From NCBI GenBank assembly GCA_009829735.1, contig CM020618.1:34200894-34264893 (forward strand): 64,000 nucleotides of DNA, in the 5' to 3' direction. Shown piece by piece: positions 39,824 through 49,800 of the stretch. The notes under the pieces are model-generated. The model did not search any database, had not been told where the DNA came from, and saw nothing but the letters and a program-made list of their open reading frames with translations. Within the stretch, counting starts at the first letter, position 1; each line of letters opens with the position of its first letter. A program made the position numbers and the translations under genes. This DNA is from Pyropia yezoensis (taxonomy: Eukaryota > Rhodophyta > Bangiophyceae > Bangiales > Bangiaceae).

Positions 39824-40186
39824 TGTAGCTCAATAGGAATCCGTCGCACGTCAACTCTCAGGGAACACTCACCAAGGGGGATCGGCACCAACGTCACCGG
39901 GAGGCCAAGGTTGCTGTCCTTGGAGCGCAAGCCACGGGACCAAGATGGGAGCCCAAATGGGAGGGGTTTGTTGTTCTACCTTGGCCGGCGGTGGATTCGC
40001 CGCCGGCCCCCCCGTTATAAACCCTCGGAGACACTACTAACTACCCTCCACCCCAAGATGCAAGTCCCTCTGGTCATACGTAACTTGTAGATACCGTGAC
40101 CAGTCCTAACTCTCAAATTGAAAGCCAAGTATTAGAAGTAGCCCCCCTAACATTAGGGTCACAATACGGCCAACCATATTGCTACA
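39824..40186 (-). mobile_element. A1 5' LTR
   Basis: 363-bp partner of the LTR at 29414-29776, same ends, differing at about nine positions. The sense promoter of A1 is expected inside it. Confidence 0.95.
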
Positions 40187-41087
40187 GTTGTACTGATGAG
40201 CACCCCTCAGCAACTAGCTGAGGGGTGAGCTGTTCCAAACCGTGAATAAGCCGGAGGGGGAGATGCCAGAGCATTCTCCGCCGCTGAACACAATACACCC
40301 AGGTCGACATGACCTCGAGGAGCCACTGGGTGGCCAACATGGCCCACACCAGGTGATCAGGGCCAGCTGTCAACATGACGGAGCCGAAGTGGTCAAGCAA
40401 CCGTGGTAGCAACGCCGGGAACCCGTAGGGGACCTCAACTTGAGGCCACCACTCGGGCTTCTTCGGATAGTATTGCTCCTTACTGGCAGCAGACTGCTGA
40501 GGGAACTCAAGTTGAGCCAAGGTCACCAAATAGGGACCTAGCCGAAAGTCCTTCTCCATCCGCACATCAAAGTGATGAGTGTGCGGATCGGCCTCGTGGA
40601 GGTACGGTGGGCAAGTTGCCACAGCGTTCCACGTGAAGGTCGGCAAGTCGCCGGGACCCGGGATAGTTCCCCCGCGGTCCACCATGGCCTTGGCACGCTG
40701 AACGTCCTCAACCTCCTCATCGTCCAGGAAGGCAAACTGGTCCGTCTTAAAGCCGGCAAGGAACCCGACCCTACGGGGATACTTCTCCCGTAGGCGGTCC
40801 CATACCCGACCCATCGCTGTGCCAAGTCGGCCACAGCGAAGAACAGTCAACCCCTCCTCATAGAGAGGCCAAGCGGGGTAACACCACCGCCCCAAGGCCT
40901 CACGCGGGACAACTTGTCCCGCCTCCGGGGGAGATCCCGCCGTCAACCCAAAACCGGGTGACGCGGGAGTCCCATCCCCCGGAGCGATCGCAGAGTCCCC
41001 GCCGGAAGTCCCGGCGGGTGCTGCACCGTAGGTGGTGTCCTCCATACGTTCATCGAGGGAGTCCGTCTCCACCCCCGGGGTCGCCAT
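40187..41087 (-). pseudogene. B1 antisense ORF, N-terminal part
   Basis: N-terminal 300 codons of the family-B aORF from ATG 41087 (context GCCATGG), interrupted at 40187 by the family-A element. Contains an acidic start, Y-P-R-R-V-G-F, W-W-P-Q-V-E-V-P-Y-G-F, H-F-G-S-V-M-L and W-H-L-P-L-R-L. It is nearly identical to the start of the intact copy at 44787. The rest resumes at 29408. Confidence 0.8.
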
Positions 41088-41408
41088 GGCTCTCCCCAAG
41101 TTCTGGAGAGACGCTCTGGCTATCGCGGCACGAGACCCGCCTCGAGTTCAGGGGGACTCGGATCGTGGGTATACGGGTGGCCTCCCCAGCGTGGGGCGGC
41201 CCAGTGGAAGGTGAAGGGGAGGTGGTGGTGATGGTGAAGTGAGAACCGCGGAGAGCAAGCTGCCGAGTGGGCAAGCTTGAGGAGAGGGGCGGTCAACGTG
41301 ACCGCCTCCACATCCGCGTTACGTACTCGTTGGGGGACAGCAAGTCGCGCCCCAAACGCAGAGACGTGCGTTTACGCACCCCCTCACAGGGCCGACCGGG
41401 TCGGTCGG

Positions 41409-41425
41409 AACTGAGGAGAGGGGAC
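41409..41425 (+). promoter_or_regulatory. B1 polypurine tract
   Basis: AACTGAGGAGAGGGGAC immediately before the 3' LTR; the plus-strand primer site. The same tract is mirrored in B2 at 44449-44465. Confidence 0.75.
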
Positions 41426-41894
41426 TGTGGCAGTGTTGACCCCCAGGGAGGGGGGCAACACGTGCCATGCAAGGGGCGGCAGGCCACTAGCCTGATCCGT
41501 TCCTCCCCCTGCATTTGGGTCCATATTCCCTAAGTTAGGGATAGTTAGCTTAGTAGTAAATCCAACTTGGAGTTGAAGGTTTTCTGCATTTATCGTCTTG
41601 AATTTTCGTGTGGCCCGGTGGGCAGGTGCTGGGGTGGGAGATTCTGAGTGGCGAGATTCTGAGGGGACCCTGGGGGGATAAGGGGAGGGACAGCGGGGCT
41701 TGGCCCTGCGTCCCCGTCCCGCCCAAGAAACTGTTGGACCACGCACCATCCTCTTGTTTGTCCGTGGGGGGTTTGCCCCACAACAGGGACAGAGTGTGTG
41801 CGACTTGCACTTTTTCGGGTTCCCCCGACGCGGGAAGCAGCCCTTGCACACCGCCCCAACTTGGCTGCCGTGTGTGCATGTGGTTTTTGCCACA
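41426..41894 (+). mobile_element. B1 3' LTR
   Basis: 469 bp. Its first bases (TGTGGCAGTGTTGACCCCCA) resemble the 3' LTR of B2 more than the 5' LTR of B1. Confidence 0.9.
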
Positions 41895-43935
41895 GATGAC
41901 AGAGCGTACTGTGACTTCATCCGCTTCGCCCCTTCCGGCGGTGGGTAGTGGACCCCAGTTTTTTCTTTTGGCGGGGGCGTAGGATCGCCCTGCGGATGGA
42001 CGGACAACACCTGTGTGGGGGCTATCTGGGGGCAATGGGGGGGCGGTCGAGCCACCTGCCGTTTTATTGCCTGCCCGGGGCGGAAGAGGGGCATCTCCCG
42101 TGAGAGGCTGGCGGGGGACCCGTGTGGAGCTCCCAAAGGCTTTTGTGGGAGCTGTGGCAAGACCCACTCGCACACGCGGCACCCAAGTTAAGGCGGTGCG
42201 CAAGGGCTGCCTCCCGTGTCGGGGGAACCGGAAGAAGTGCAAGTCGCACACACTCTATCCCTGTTGTGGGGCAATCCCCCCACAGACAAACAAGAAGATG
42301 GTGTGTGGGCCAACAGTTTCTTGGTCGGGACGGGGAAGTGAGGCCAAGCCCCGCTGTCCCTTCCCGTATCCCCCCAGGGTCCCCTCAGAATCTCGCCACT
42401 CAGAGTCTCCCACCCCACCACCTGCCCACCGGGCCACATGAAAATTCAAGATGACAAAATGCAGAAAACCCTCAAATCCACGTTCGATTTACTACTAAGC
42501 TAACTATCCCTAACTTAGGGAATATGGACCCAATTGCAGGGGGAGGAACGGGTCAGGCCAGTTGCCTGGCGCCCCTTGCATGGCACGTGTTGCCCCCCTA
42601 CCTGGGGGTCAATACTGCCACAGCAGCGGCAGCTCGGATGTCTTGGAGTGTGTTCAGCGGGTGTGCGAGGCCCAAGGGGCGATGGGGGAAGCGAGTGTGG
42701 TGAGGCACACGTATCCCCCGGGCTGCCGAGACGGCGTGGTGCGAGGGGCAGCCCCCGAGGAAGTGGAGGTGGACGAGGAGAAGGGCACCTGCCGCCCCCC
42801 CTTTCACCGGCGACAGCTGCCAATTCATTAACTGCTCGGCGTGCCCCCCCGGCATGGCCTGCACTCCCACCGTGGCTGAGGTGGCGGTAAAGGCAAACGG
42901 ATTTTTCCGCAGCACCTTTGAGTGTCTGGTGGCCAAGGCGGCGGGGGAGGCCTGCACCCTCTCTGTCGCTGATGGGGTGTGTGAGGGCCAGGGTCTTTAC
43001 AGCGTCGGGGGGAGGTGTGCGGCTTCAACTGCGGGGGTCTCCCGGGGGGACGTGTGTCGGGGGGATGAAGACTACACGAACGGCAGCTGGTGTCTGGAGC
43101 CATCGACTGCTTGTCCCTCTCCCAGCCGGCCTGCGAGTTCAGCCGCGTCCCCTTGGAAAAGGCGTGTGGGGAGGCCGCTGCTACCTTTCGTGACGTGGCC
43201 ACCGGCCTGGTCTGCGTTAACGGAACCTGCACCGCCACAGGGGACGGGGAGGTGCCTGGCGCCGGGAAGGCCTGCGACCGGCCGCTCTGCATCCCCTGTG
43301 CGCCTGAAGTGGAGCAAGAGATGGGGGCGATGCTTTCCTGCAGGAATACCTCTTTTCTAGGACTGGGTAGGTGTGCGTGTGGGTGCGACCGTCAGGCAAC
43401 CTCTGCGGTGCAGAGGACGACCCAGTAGCTCTTGCTGTCTGCATTGGCATCACCTTTTGCTCAGGGGACATCTGCCGGTCGTCTGACGACGCTCGAGCGC
43501 CCCGCAATGCAACCTGCCGCAGTGACAAGGGGTGTGACCCGGCGGCTCCCCTGGTGTGCCGCGCCACGGCCTCTCGAGGTGAGGCCCCCCCCGTGTGTGT
43601 GATGGCCGCTACCCTTGGGGGCACCTGCTACAAGGAGCTGAACCAGAGTGGGGACCCCTCCACCCACTGCGTGGGGGGGCGTATGTGTGGACAAGGTGGC
43701 GGTGGGGGCCCGTGCGCCAACTCGCCCGAGTGTCTGAGAGGGGAGTGTTGGCCGGGCACCGGCGCTCTTGGGCCCACCAACCGGGCGTGGGTGGGGCTGG
43801 GGGCAGTCTGTACCACCGCCTCTGTCAAGCGCTAGAGGGGGCTCGCCTGCGGACCGGTGGGGGTGTGCGTCAAGCCGGAAGAGTGTGCCGGTGGGTGCCT
43901 TTTGTAACGAGGGGGGGGACTACGTGCACGCTGGC
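41895..43935 (+). pseudogene. Cysteine-rich host gene remnant
   Basis: Plus-strand frames carry repeated Cys-rich modules with spacings such as C-X5-C-X2-C and C-X6-C-X3-C, typical of secreted disulphide-rich proteins; no named family was recognised. The reading frame continues across the solo LTR at 42153-42622 (G-F-C-G-S then S-D-V-L-E-C), so the LTR sits in formerly coding sequence. A one-base shift lies in a C-homopolymer near 42795-42803, others near 43090 and 43370, and a TAG interrupts the frame at about 43834, after which Cys-rich sequence continues to a TAA near 43906. B1 and B2 insertions bound it on both sides. Sequencing error in homopolymers could explain part of the shifts, or unrecognised introns. 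Confidence 0.55.
42153..42622 (-). mobile_element. Family-B solo LTR in Cys-rich gene
   Basis: 470-bp complete LTR in minus orientation, no internal sequence. It is flanked by GGAGC and GCAGC, a likely 5-bp duplication with one change. A TGA (from CGA) interrupts the antisense frame that is open in the other full copies. Confidence 0.9.
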
Positions 43936-43979
43936 GAAGAAGCGGCAGCGTTTGCGCACAAGGCCACTGACTTCACAGA

Positions 43980-44448
43980 TCTGGCAAAAACCACTTACAC
44001 ACACGGCACCCAAGTTAAGGCGGTGTACAAAGGCTGCCTCCCGTGTCGGGGGAACCGGAAGAAGTGCAAGTCGCACACACTCTATCCCTATGGTGGGGCA
44101 ATCCCGCCACTGACAAACAAGAAGATGGTGTGTGGGCCAACAGTTTCTTGGTCGGGACGGGGACGCAGGGCCAAGCCCCGCTGTCCCTCCCCTTATCCCC
44201 CCAGGGTCCCCTCAGAATCTCGCCACTCAGAATCTCCCACCCCAGCACCTGCCCACCGGGCCACACGAAAATTCAAGGCGATAAATGCAGAAAACCCCCA
44301 AATCCAAGTTGGATTTACTACTAAGCTAACTATCCCAAACTTAGGGAATACGGACCCAAATGCAGGGGGAGGAACGGATCAGGCTAGTGGCCTGCCGCCC
44401 CTTGCATGGCACGTGTTGCCCCCCTCCCTGGGGATCAACACTGCCACA
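43980..44448 (-). mobile_element. B2 3' LTR
   Basis: 469 bp; the outer end is TCTGGC instead of TGTGGC (one substitution). Inner end GCCACA joins the polypurine tract. Confidence 0.9.
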
Positions 44449-44786
44449 GTCCCCTCTCCTCAGTTCCGACCGACCCGGTCGGCCCTGTGAGGGGGTGCGT
44501 AAACGCACGTCTCGGCGTTTGGGGCGTGACTTGCTGTCCCCCAACGAGTACGTAACGCAGGTGTGGAGGCGGTCACGTTGAACGCCCCTCTTCTCAAGCT
44601 TGCCCACTCGGCAGCTTGCTCTCCGCGGTTCTCACTTCACCATCACCACCACCTCCCCTTCACCTTCCACTGGGCCGCCCCACGCTGGGGAGGCCACCCG
44701 TATACCCACGATCCGAGTCCCCCTGAACTCGAGGCGGGTCTCGTGCCGCGATAGCCAGAGCGTCTCTCCAGAACTTGGGGAGAGCC
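44449..44786 (+). promoter_or_regulatory. Leader of family-B antisense gene
   Basis: 338 bp between LTR and aORF ATG. Bases 44449-44465 are the complement of the polypurine tract. They are followed by small palindromes (CCGACCCGGTCGG, GCG-TAAA-CGC) and a C/T-rich stretch. It presumably contains the antisense promoter; no TATA box seen. Confidence 0.45.
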
Positions 44787-46760
44787 ATGGCGACCCCGGG
44801 GGTGGAGACGGACTCCCTCGATGAACGTATGGAGGACACCACCTACGGTGTAGCACCCGCCGGGATTTCCGGCGGGGGCTCCGCGATCGCTCCGGGGGAT
44901 GGGACTCCCGCGTCACCCGGTTTTGGGTTGACGGCGGGATCTCCCCCGGAGGAGGGACAAGTTGTCCCGCGTGAGGCCTTGGGGCGGTGGTGTTACCCCG
45001 CTTGGCCTCTCTATGAGGAGGGGTTGACTGTTCTTCGCTGTGGCCGACTTGGCACAGCGATGGGTCGGGTATGGGACCGCCTACGGGAGAAGTATCCCCG
45101 TAGGGTCGGGTTCCCTGCCGGCTTCAGGACGGACCAGTTTGCCTTCCTGGACGACGAGGAGGTCGAAGACATACAGCGGGCCAAGGCCATGGTGGACCGC
45201 GGGGGAACTACTCCAGGTCCCGGCGACTTGCCGACCTTTACTTGGGACGCGGTGGCAACTCGCCCCCCGTACCTTCACGAGACCGATCCGCACACTCATC
45301 ACTTTGATGTGCGGATGGAGAAGGACTTCCGGCGAGGTCCCTACTGGGTGACCTCGGCTCAACTTGAGTTCCCTCAGCAGTCTGCTGCCAGTAAGGAGCA
45401 ATACTATCCAAAGAAGCCCGAGTGGTGGCCTCAAGTTGAGGTCCCCTACGGGTTCCCGGCGTTGCTGCCACGGTTGCTCGACCACTTCGGCTCCGTCATG
45501 TTGACGGCTGGCCCTGATCACCTGGTGTGGGCCATGTTGGCCACCCAGTGGCTCCTCGAGATGATGTCGACCTGGGTGTATTGTGTTCAGCGGCGGAGAA
45601 TGCTCTGGCATCTCCCCCTCCGGCTTATTCACGGTTTGGAACAGCTCACCCCTCAGCTAGTTGCTGAGGGGTGCTCATCAGTACAACTCACTCTACTTGA
45701 GGAGATGCTCCGCCTCCACAAGTTTATCGAGTGGGAGAGCATTGAGCACAAGTTGCGCCGCCCCACTCGTGGGCCCAAGGACGATGGCGCACTTCGCCAG
45801 TTCGTGTGGGTCGCTCGTGAACTTCACGACGGCCGTGTGGTCCTACGAGAGGGGTTGGGCATCGGGGACTACCCGTATGCCCCGGGGGTGGATCGCCACA
45901 CTGCGCCACCCCCGGACAAGCCCATAGTTATGGCGGTGCCCTCACATGATGACCATATGACTCAACCCACTGCGGGGGCCCCAAGTCGGGGTCGCAGTTA
46001 CACCCGGGTCCCGCCACCTCGGCGTGCCCCTCCGCTTCCTCCTGTCCCCTACCAGCCGCACGGGGACATCCCGATTAGCGTGGCCGTTGAGTCGTCCACC
46101 CCGGTGTCCCCCAACTTGGGGGCCACCCCCCTGACGGTATACCCCAAGTTGGTGTTACCGCCCACGCCTCTAACCTCAGAGATGATGATCACCACGTTGG
46201 TGCGCACCATTTCCTGGTTGGCCGCGTCGACCGCAACCCTTCAAACTTCCGAGACTCCTCAACTTGAGGAGCGCGTTCGTACTGCAGTGGCGCCCGCGAG
46301 TTGCGAGTCCGTGGCGGAGTTTATGACGGCCGAGTTGGCTCGCATTGGGGCTATTATGGCCCAGCCAGCCCCACTTGGGTGTGACAAACGGCGCGCGAGC
46401 CGAGCATCTTCGCCTCCTCGCCGTCGTCGCCGACGCTCGCGGCGCTCTCCCTCCGTGTCGGAAGACGAGTTGTCTTTCTCCGTCTCGGAGTCCTCGACTC
46501 CGTCAGAGTCGGAGTCGGTCCGGCGTCTGCGTCGCCAACTTGCGCGCAAGACTAAGCAGAAGAGCAGCCGCGGTCGTCGCCACTTGCGCGACGGTGAGGG
46601 GCGCGACGGTTCCGACTTGGAGCCGCCGCCCCCTCCGACTGGTGGGGAGCGTTATCGCCGTGGGTCTCGCCGCTCGCCTCCACGTGAGGGCGAGGACCGT
46701 GGGGTTGGAGAGTCTAGCATGCATGCCTCGTTGGCAGCTGCCTTTGTTGTGAGAGTGTGA
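44787..46760 (+). CDS. Family-B antisense ORF (aORF), intact, 657 aa
   Basis: Intact counterpart of the split B1 gene, convergent with pol (82 bp between stop codons). Start chosen at ATG 44787 (GCCATGG). Residues 1-70 are acidic and Gly/Pro-rich. A folded-looking region (about 70-390) includes W-W-P-Q-V-E-V-P-Y-G-F, H-F-G-S-V-M-L (233-239) and H-L-P-L-R-L (275-280), followed by L-H-K-F-I-E-W-E-S. The middle is Pro-rich with a helical segment at about 470-530. The last 130 residues are Arg/Ser/Glu-rich with R-R-R-R-R-R-S-R-R-S, like an RS domain or nuclear-localisation/RNA-binding tail. No signal peptide or membrane span. Function unknown; the Arg-rich tail suggests nucleic-acid contact (inference). 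Confidence 0.85.
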   Translation: MATPGVETDSLDERMEDTTYGVAPAGISGGGSAIAPGDGTPASPGFGLTAGSPPEEGQVVPREALGRWCYPAWPLYEEGLTVLRCGRLGTAMGRVWDRLREKYPRRVGFPAGFRTDQFAFLDDEEVEDIQRAKAMVDRGGTTPGPGDLPTFTWDAVATRPPYLHETDPHTHHFDVRMEKDFRRGPYWVTSAQLEFPQQSAASKEQYYPKKPEWWPQVEVPYGFPALLPRLLDHFGSVMLTAGPDHLVWAMLATQWLLEMMSTWVYCVQRRRMLWHLPLRLIHGLEQLTPQLVAEGCSSVQLTLLEEMLRLHKFIEWESIEHKLRRPTRGPKDDGALRQFVWVARELHDGRVVLREGLGIGDYPYAPGVDRHTAPPPDKPIVMAVPSHDDHMTQPTAGAPSRGRSYTRVPPPRRAPPLPPVPYQPHGDIPISVAVESSTPVSPNLGATPLTVYPKLVLPPTPLTSEMMITTLVRTISWLAASTATLQTSETPQLEERVRTAVAPASCESVAEFMTAELARIGAIMAQPAPLGCDKRRASRASSPPRRRRRRSRRSPSVSEDELSFSVSESSTPSESESVRRLRRQLARKTKQKSSRGRRHLRDGEGRDGSDLEPPPPPTGGERYRRGSRRSPPREGEDRGVGESSMHASLAAAFVVRV

Positions 46761-46841
46761 GGGTAAGGGCTGTTGTTAAAAGCCACTCTGCGTACCACTT
46801 CGACATGAAGCACTCTCTTGGCACTGTTACTCGGCCTTCCC

Positions 46842-49800
46842 TCACGTTGAGGGGGGGCTGTTAGGGTCTATCTCACTCCGGGCACAGTATGCCCGGACCT
46901 TCTCAGCGGAAAGGTCCTCCACATACACCCACGTATCATCCTTGGCTTTGTAGCCGAACCAAGGCACCCTCAACATGAGGCGGTCAGTGTCCTCATCCCA
47001 TCCGTGGTCGATGAACTTATCGAACACGTACTCCTGCGGGCCCTGTTTGGCCGCAGGCAGTGAGGGGAGGCGCCACGCTTCCAACGCGCGCGCCCAAGCT
47101 GGGTCGCCTGCAGGCGGTGGTGCAACTTTGACCACGTCCTGTCCGTTCACTGTGCGGACCCCATCGTCACTTTCGATGGTGAAGCGCCGCCCATCAGTAC
47201 GAAGGACCTGGTACGGACCCTTCATCTGGAATACCGACATACCCCCAGTTGGGGTGTGTGAGTGAACCAGTACCCAGTCACCCTGCTCGGGGACATGCTT
47301 AGCGTTGCGCACCTTTTTGTCAAAGGTACGCTTGTAGCGCTTCTGTGCTTTGTCCATCTCAGCCCTGACTTTAGGAATGAGGTTTTCAAGCCTAGCAGCG
47401 AACTCCGCCTTACTCTCAGTAGGAGTAGGGGTACTGCCACCATCCTCCCTAGTTGGGAGCGGCCGCCGCACGGCAATAGACCGCACGCGACGGGGGGTCA
47501 CAAAAGCGAGGGGTACCTCCCCGGTAGATGAGTGAACCTGCGAATTGTGGGCAGTGGTAAGAATAGAAATGTATTGGTCCCACGTCTTCACGTGCTCACT
47601 CACATAGTGGCGCAGCTGCCTAACAATGGTTTTGTTGAAGTGCTCCACCTGCCCATTAGTTTGTGGGTGGTAGGGGGTGGCATAGTTTGCCCGCACCCCC
47701 AACATATCCTGCACTCCCTGAAACAGTACAGACGCAAATTGCGGTCCATTGTCCGATAGTGTACTATCTGGAATGCCATACGCGGCAACCCAGTGATCTA
47801 GGGAGGCTGACACGACCGACATGGCCGTGATCTCTGCCAGTGGGATCGCTCGCGTAAGTTTCGTGAAGCGGTCACAGATAACCAGGAGGTACTGGTTGCC
47901 CTCCTCGGTCACTGGCAGTGGCCCAAGGATGTCCATCGCCAACGCGGCAAAGGGCTCCTTGGCCGGGAACAATAGCATAGCCGTACTAGGCCGCCGTTCC
48001 ATCAGACGGATCCGTGCACAACTTGTGCAGGCAGCCACCCAACTAAAGATGTCCACCACCATGGACGGCCAGTAGTACCTGGTCCTCAGGGTCTCGTACA
48101 GTTTACTAGACCCCGGGTGTCCACCTGTGGGAGCGTTGTGCTCCCTCTCAAGGATACTGTCTTTGAGGGATGTGGGGACGACAAGTTGTTCGGTCCCCTG
48201 GAATACCCCCCTCCTCATGAGGAGGCCATCGTCTCCGAGAAAGAACCGCGTCTCCTCCACTGTATCCAGTGTATCCCTCTGCGACTTGCAGAAGGGATCC
48301 TCGGCCTGGGCCTTCACCACCTCGTCCAGGGACAGGGGCAAGTACTTCTTGCTTCCTGGCGCCTCGGGGTTCAACGCCTGACCCGAGCGCGTGACTACCC
48401 CCACGATGGGGATGTCCTCATCGACTGGGTTAGTGTCCAGCCCCTCGGTAGGTACCCGAGAGAGGCCGTCGGCCAGGGCATGTTGCCTGCCAGGTCGGTA
48501 CTCAATATCAAAGTTGAAGGGTGCCAGTCGCACCCTCCACCGGTTGAGACGAGTGCTCGTACAATCCGTCTTGAAGATGAACTGCAACGCGCGGTGGTCA
48601 CAGCGGATGAGGACCTTCTCACCCTCTAGGTAGTGACGAAGTGACGTCACCGCCCACACCACTGCGAGTCCTTCCAACTCGGTGACTCCGTAGTTCTTCT
48701 CGGCCGAGTTCAGCCCCTTGCTGAAGTATCCCACCGGCAAGTACTCCTTGTCCGGCTGCTGCTGAAGCAACACACAACCAAGTTGGTCGTAGCTAGCGTC
48801 CACATCCAGGATGTAGTGGCCTCCCAACCTGGGAATAGCCAGGATAGGGGGCTTCAGCAGAAGGTCCCGAAGAGTCTCAAAGGATTCCTGCTCCACCCGA
48901 CTTGGGGGAGGCAGGTTCTTCGGTAGCGTTGAGCTCACTAACTCATTCAACGGTTTCGCCACCTTGGCGAAGCCCTTGGTGAAACGTCGGTACACGTTAC
49001 ACATCCCGAGGAAGCTCCTCATCTGGGTCTGGGTCCGGGGGTACTGAGCCTTACGGATGGCCCTCAAGTTCTTCTCGTTGACGCTGAGACGCCCCGGACG
49101 GACAACATGTCCCAAGTACTCCACCTCTTGAGTGAAGAGGTGGCACTTACTCGCCTTCAGTGACACACCGGCGTCAGGAAGTAGCTTGAACACCTGGCCA
49201 AGATGGCCAATGTGTTCCTCCGGACTTTGGGAGAACACAATGATATCGTCTAGGTACACGAGACAGATCTGCCACCGTACTCCGGCAAGAATCATGTCCA
49301 TGGCGCGCTGGAAAGTTGCCGGCGCGTTACACAGACCAAACGGTAGACGCTTGCACTGGTAGGTGCCACAGTGACAGGTAAAGGCGGCCGACTCGGCTTG
49401 ATGCTTCTCCTTTCCGGACTTCGGGTTGCTACTCGCGCCCGCGTTGAGGGTGACCGCTACTACCGGTCCCTCATGTTGGTCGATATAGCCGAACTTGGCT
49501 CCCGACTTGAAGTACTTGGGCAACGAGCTCAGGTTCATAACCTGGATTCTCCACGGGACTCCGACTTTGGAGTCCATCGTGCCAAGGGCAGCATGCACTT
49601 GGTGCTTGCGAGCAAGACGGGGGTAGGGGTGCACCAACCCGTTCCCCGTACAGTCAGTTACAACGTCAACGTGCGCCACCGAGTTGGGGGGCAACGTGAC
49701 TTTACGGGCTAAACGCAGGGTAGCAGTAAACCCTTCCCTCACAGAGCAAACAGGCTTCGACTGTGAGACTGTCACAGGAGCCACAGACTTTCCCTTACCA

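Larger units (their letters stand above)
29414..40186 (-). mobile_element. Complete family-A chromovirus A1, 10.77 kb
   Basis: Full-length Ty3/gypsy element read on the minus strand: 5' LTR (39824-40186), PBS, gag, pol, convergent aORF, polypurine tract, 3' LTR (29414-29776). It is flanked by the 5-bp duplication GTTGT (29409-29413 and 40187-40191). The undisrupted target is visible in copy B2 near 45680, which confirms the duplication. The LTRs differ at about nine of 363 positions by eye, so the insertion is fairly young but not current. All three genes are open. Confidence 0.96.
22222..41894 (+). mobile_element. Family-B chromovirus B1 (with nested A1)
   Basis: Ty3/gypsy element with 469-bp LTRs (TGTGGC...GCCACA), primer binding site, gag, pol with C-terminal chromodomain, a convergent antisense ORF and polypurine tract. 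Without the nested 10.77-kb family-A insertion (29414-40186 plus one 5-bp duplication) it is about 8.9 kb. Flanking pentamers (GTGCC and GATGA) do not match. gag has a stop and the aORF is split; pol is open but lacks half of RT. Confidence 0.9.
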
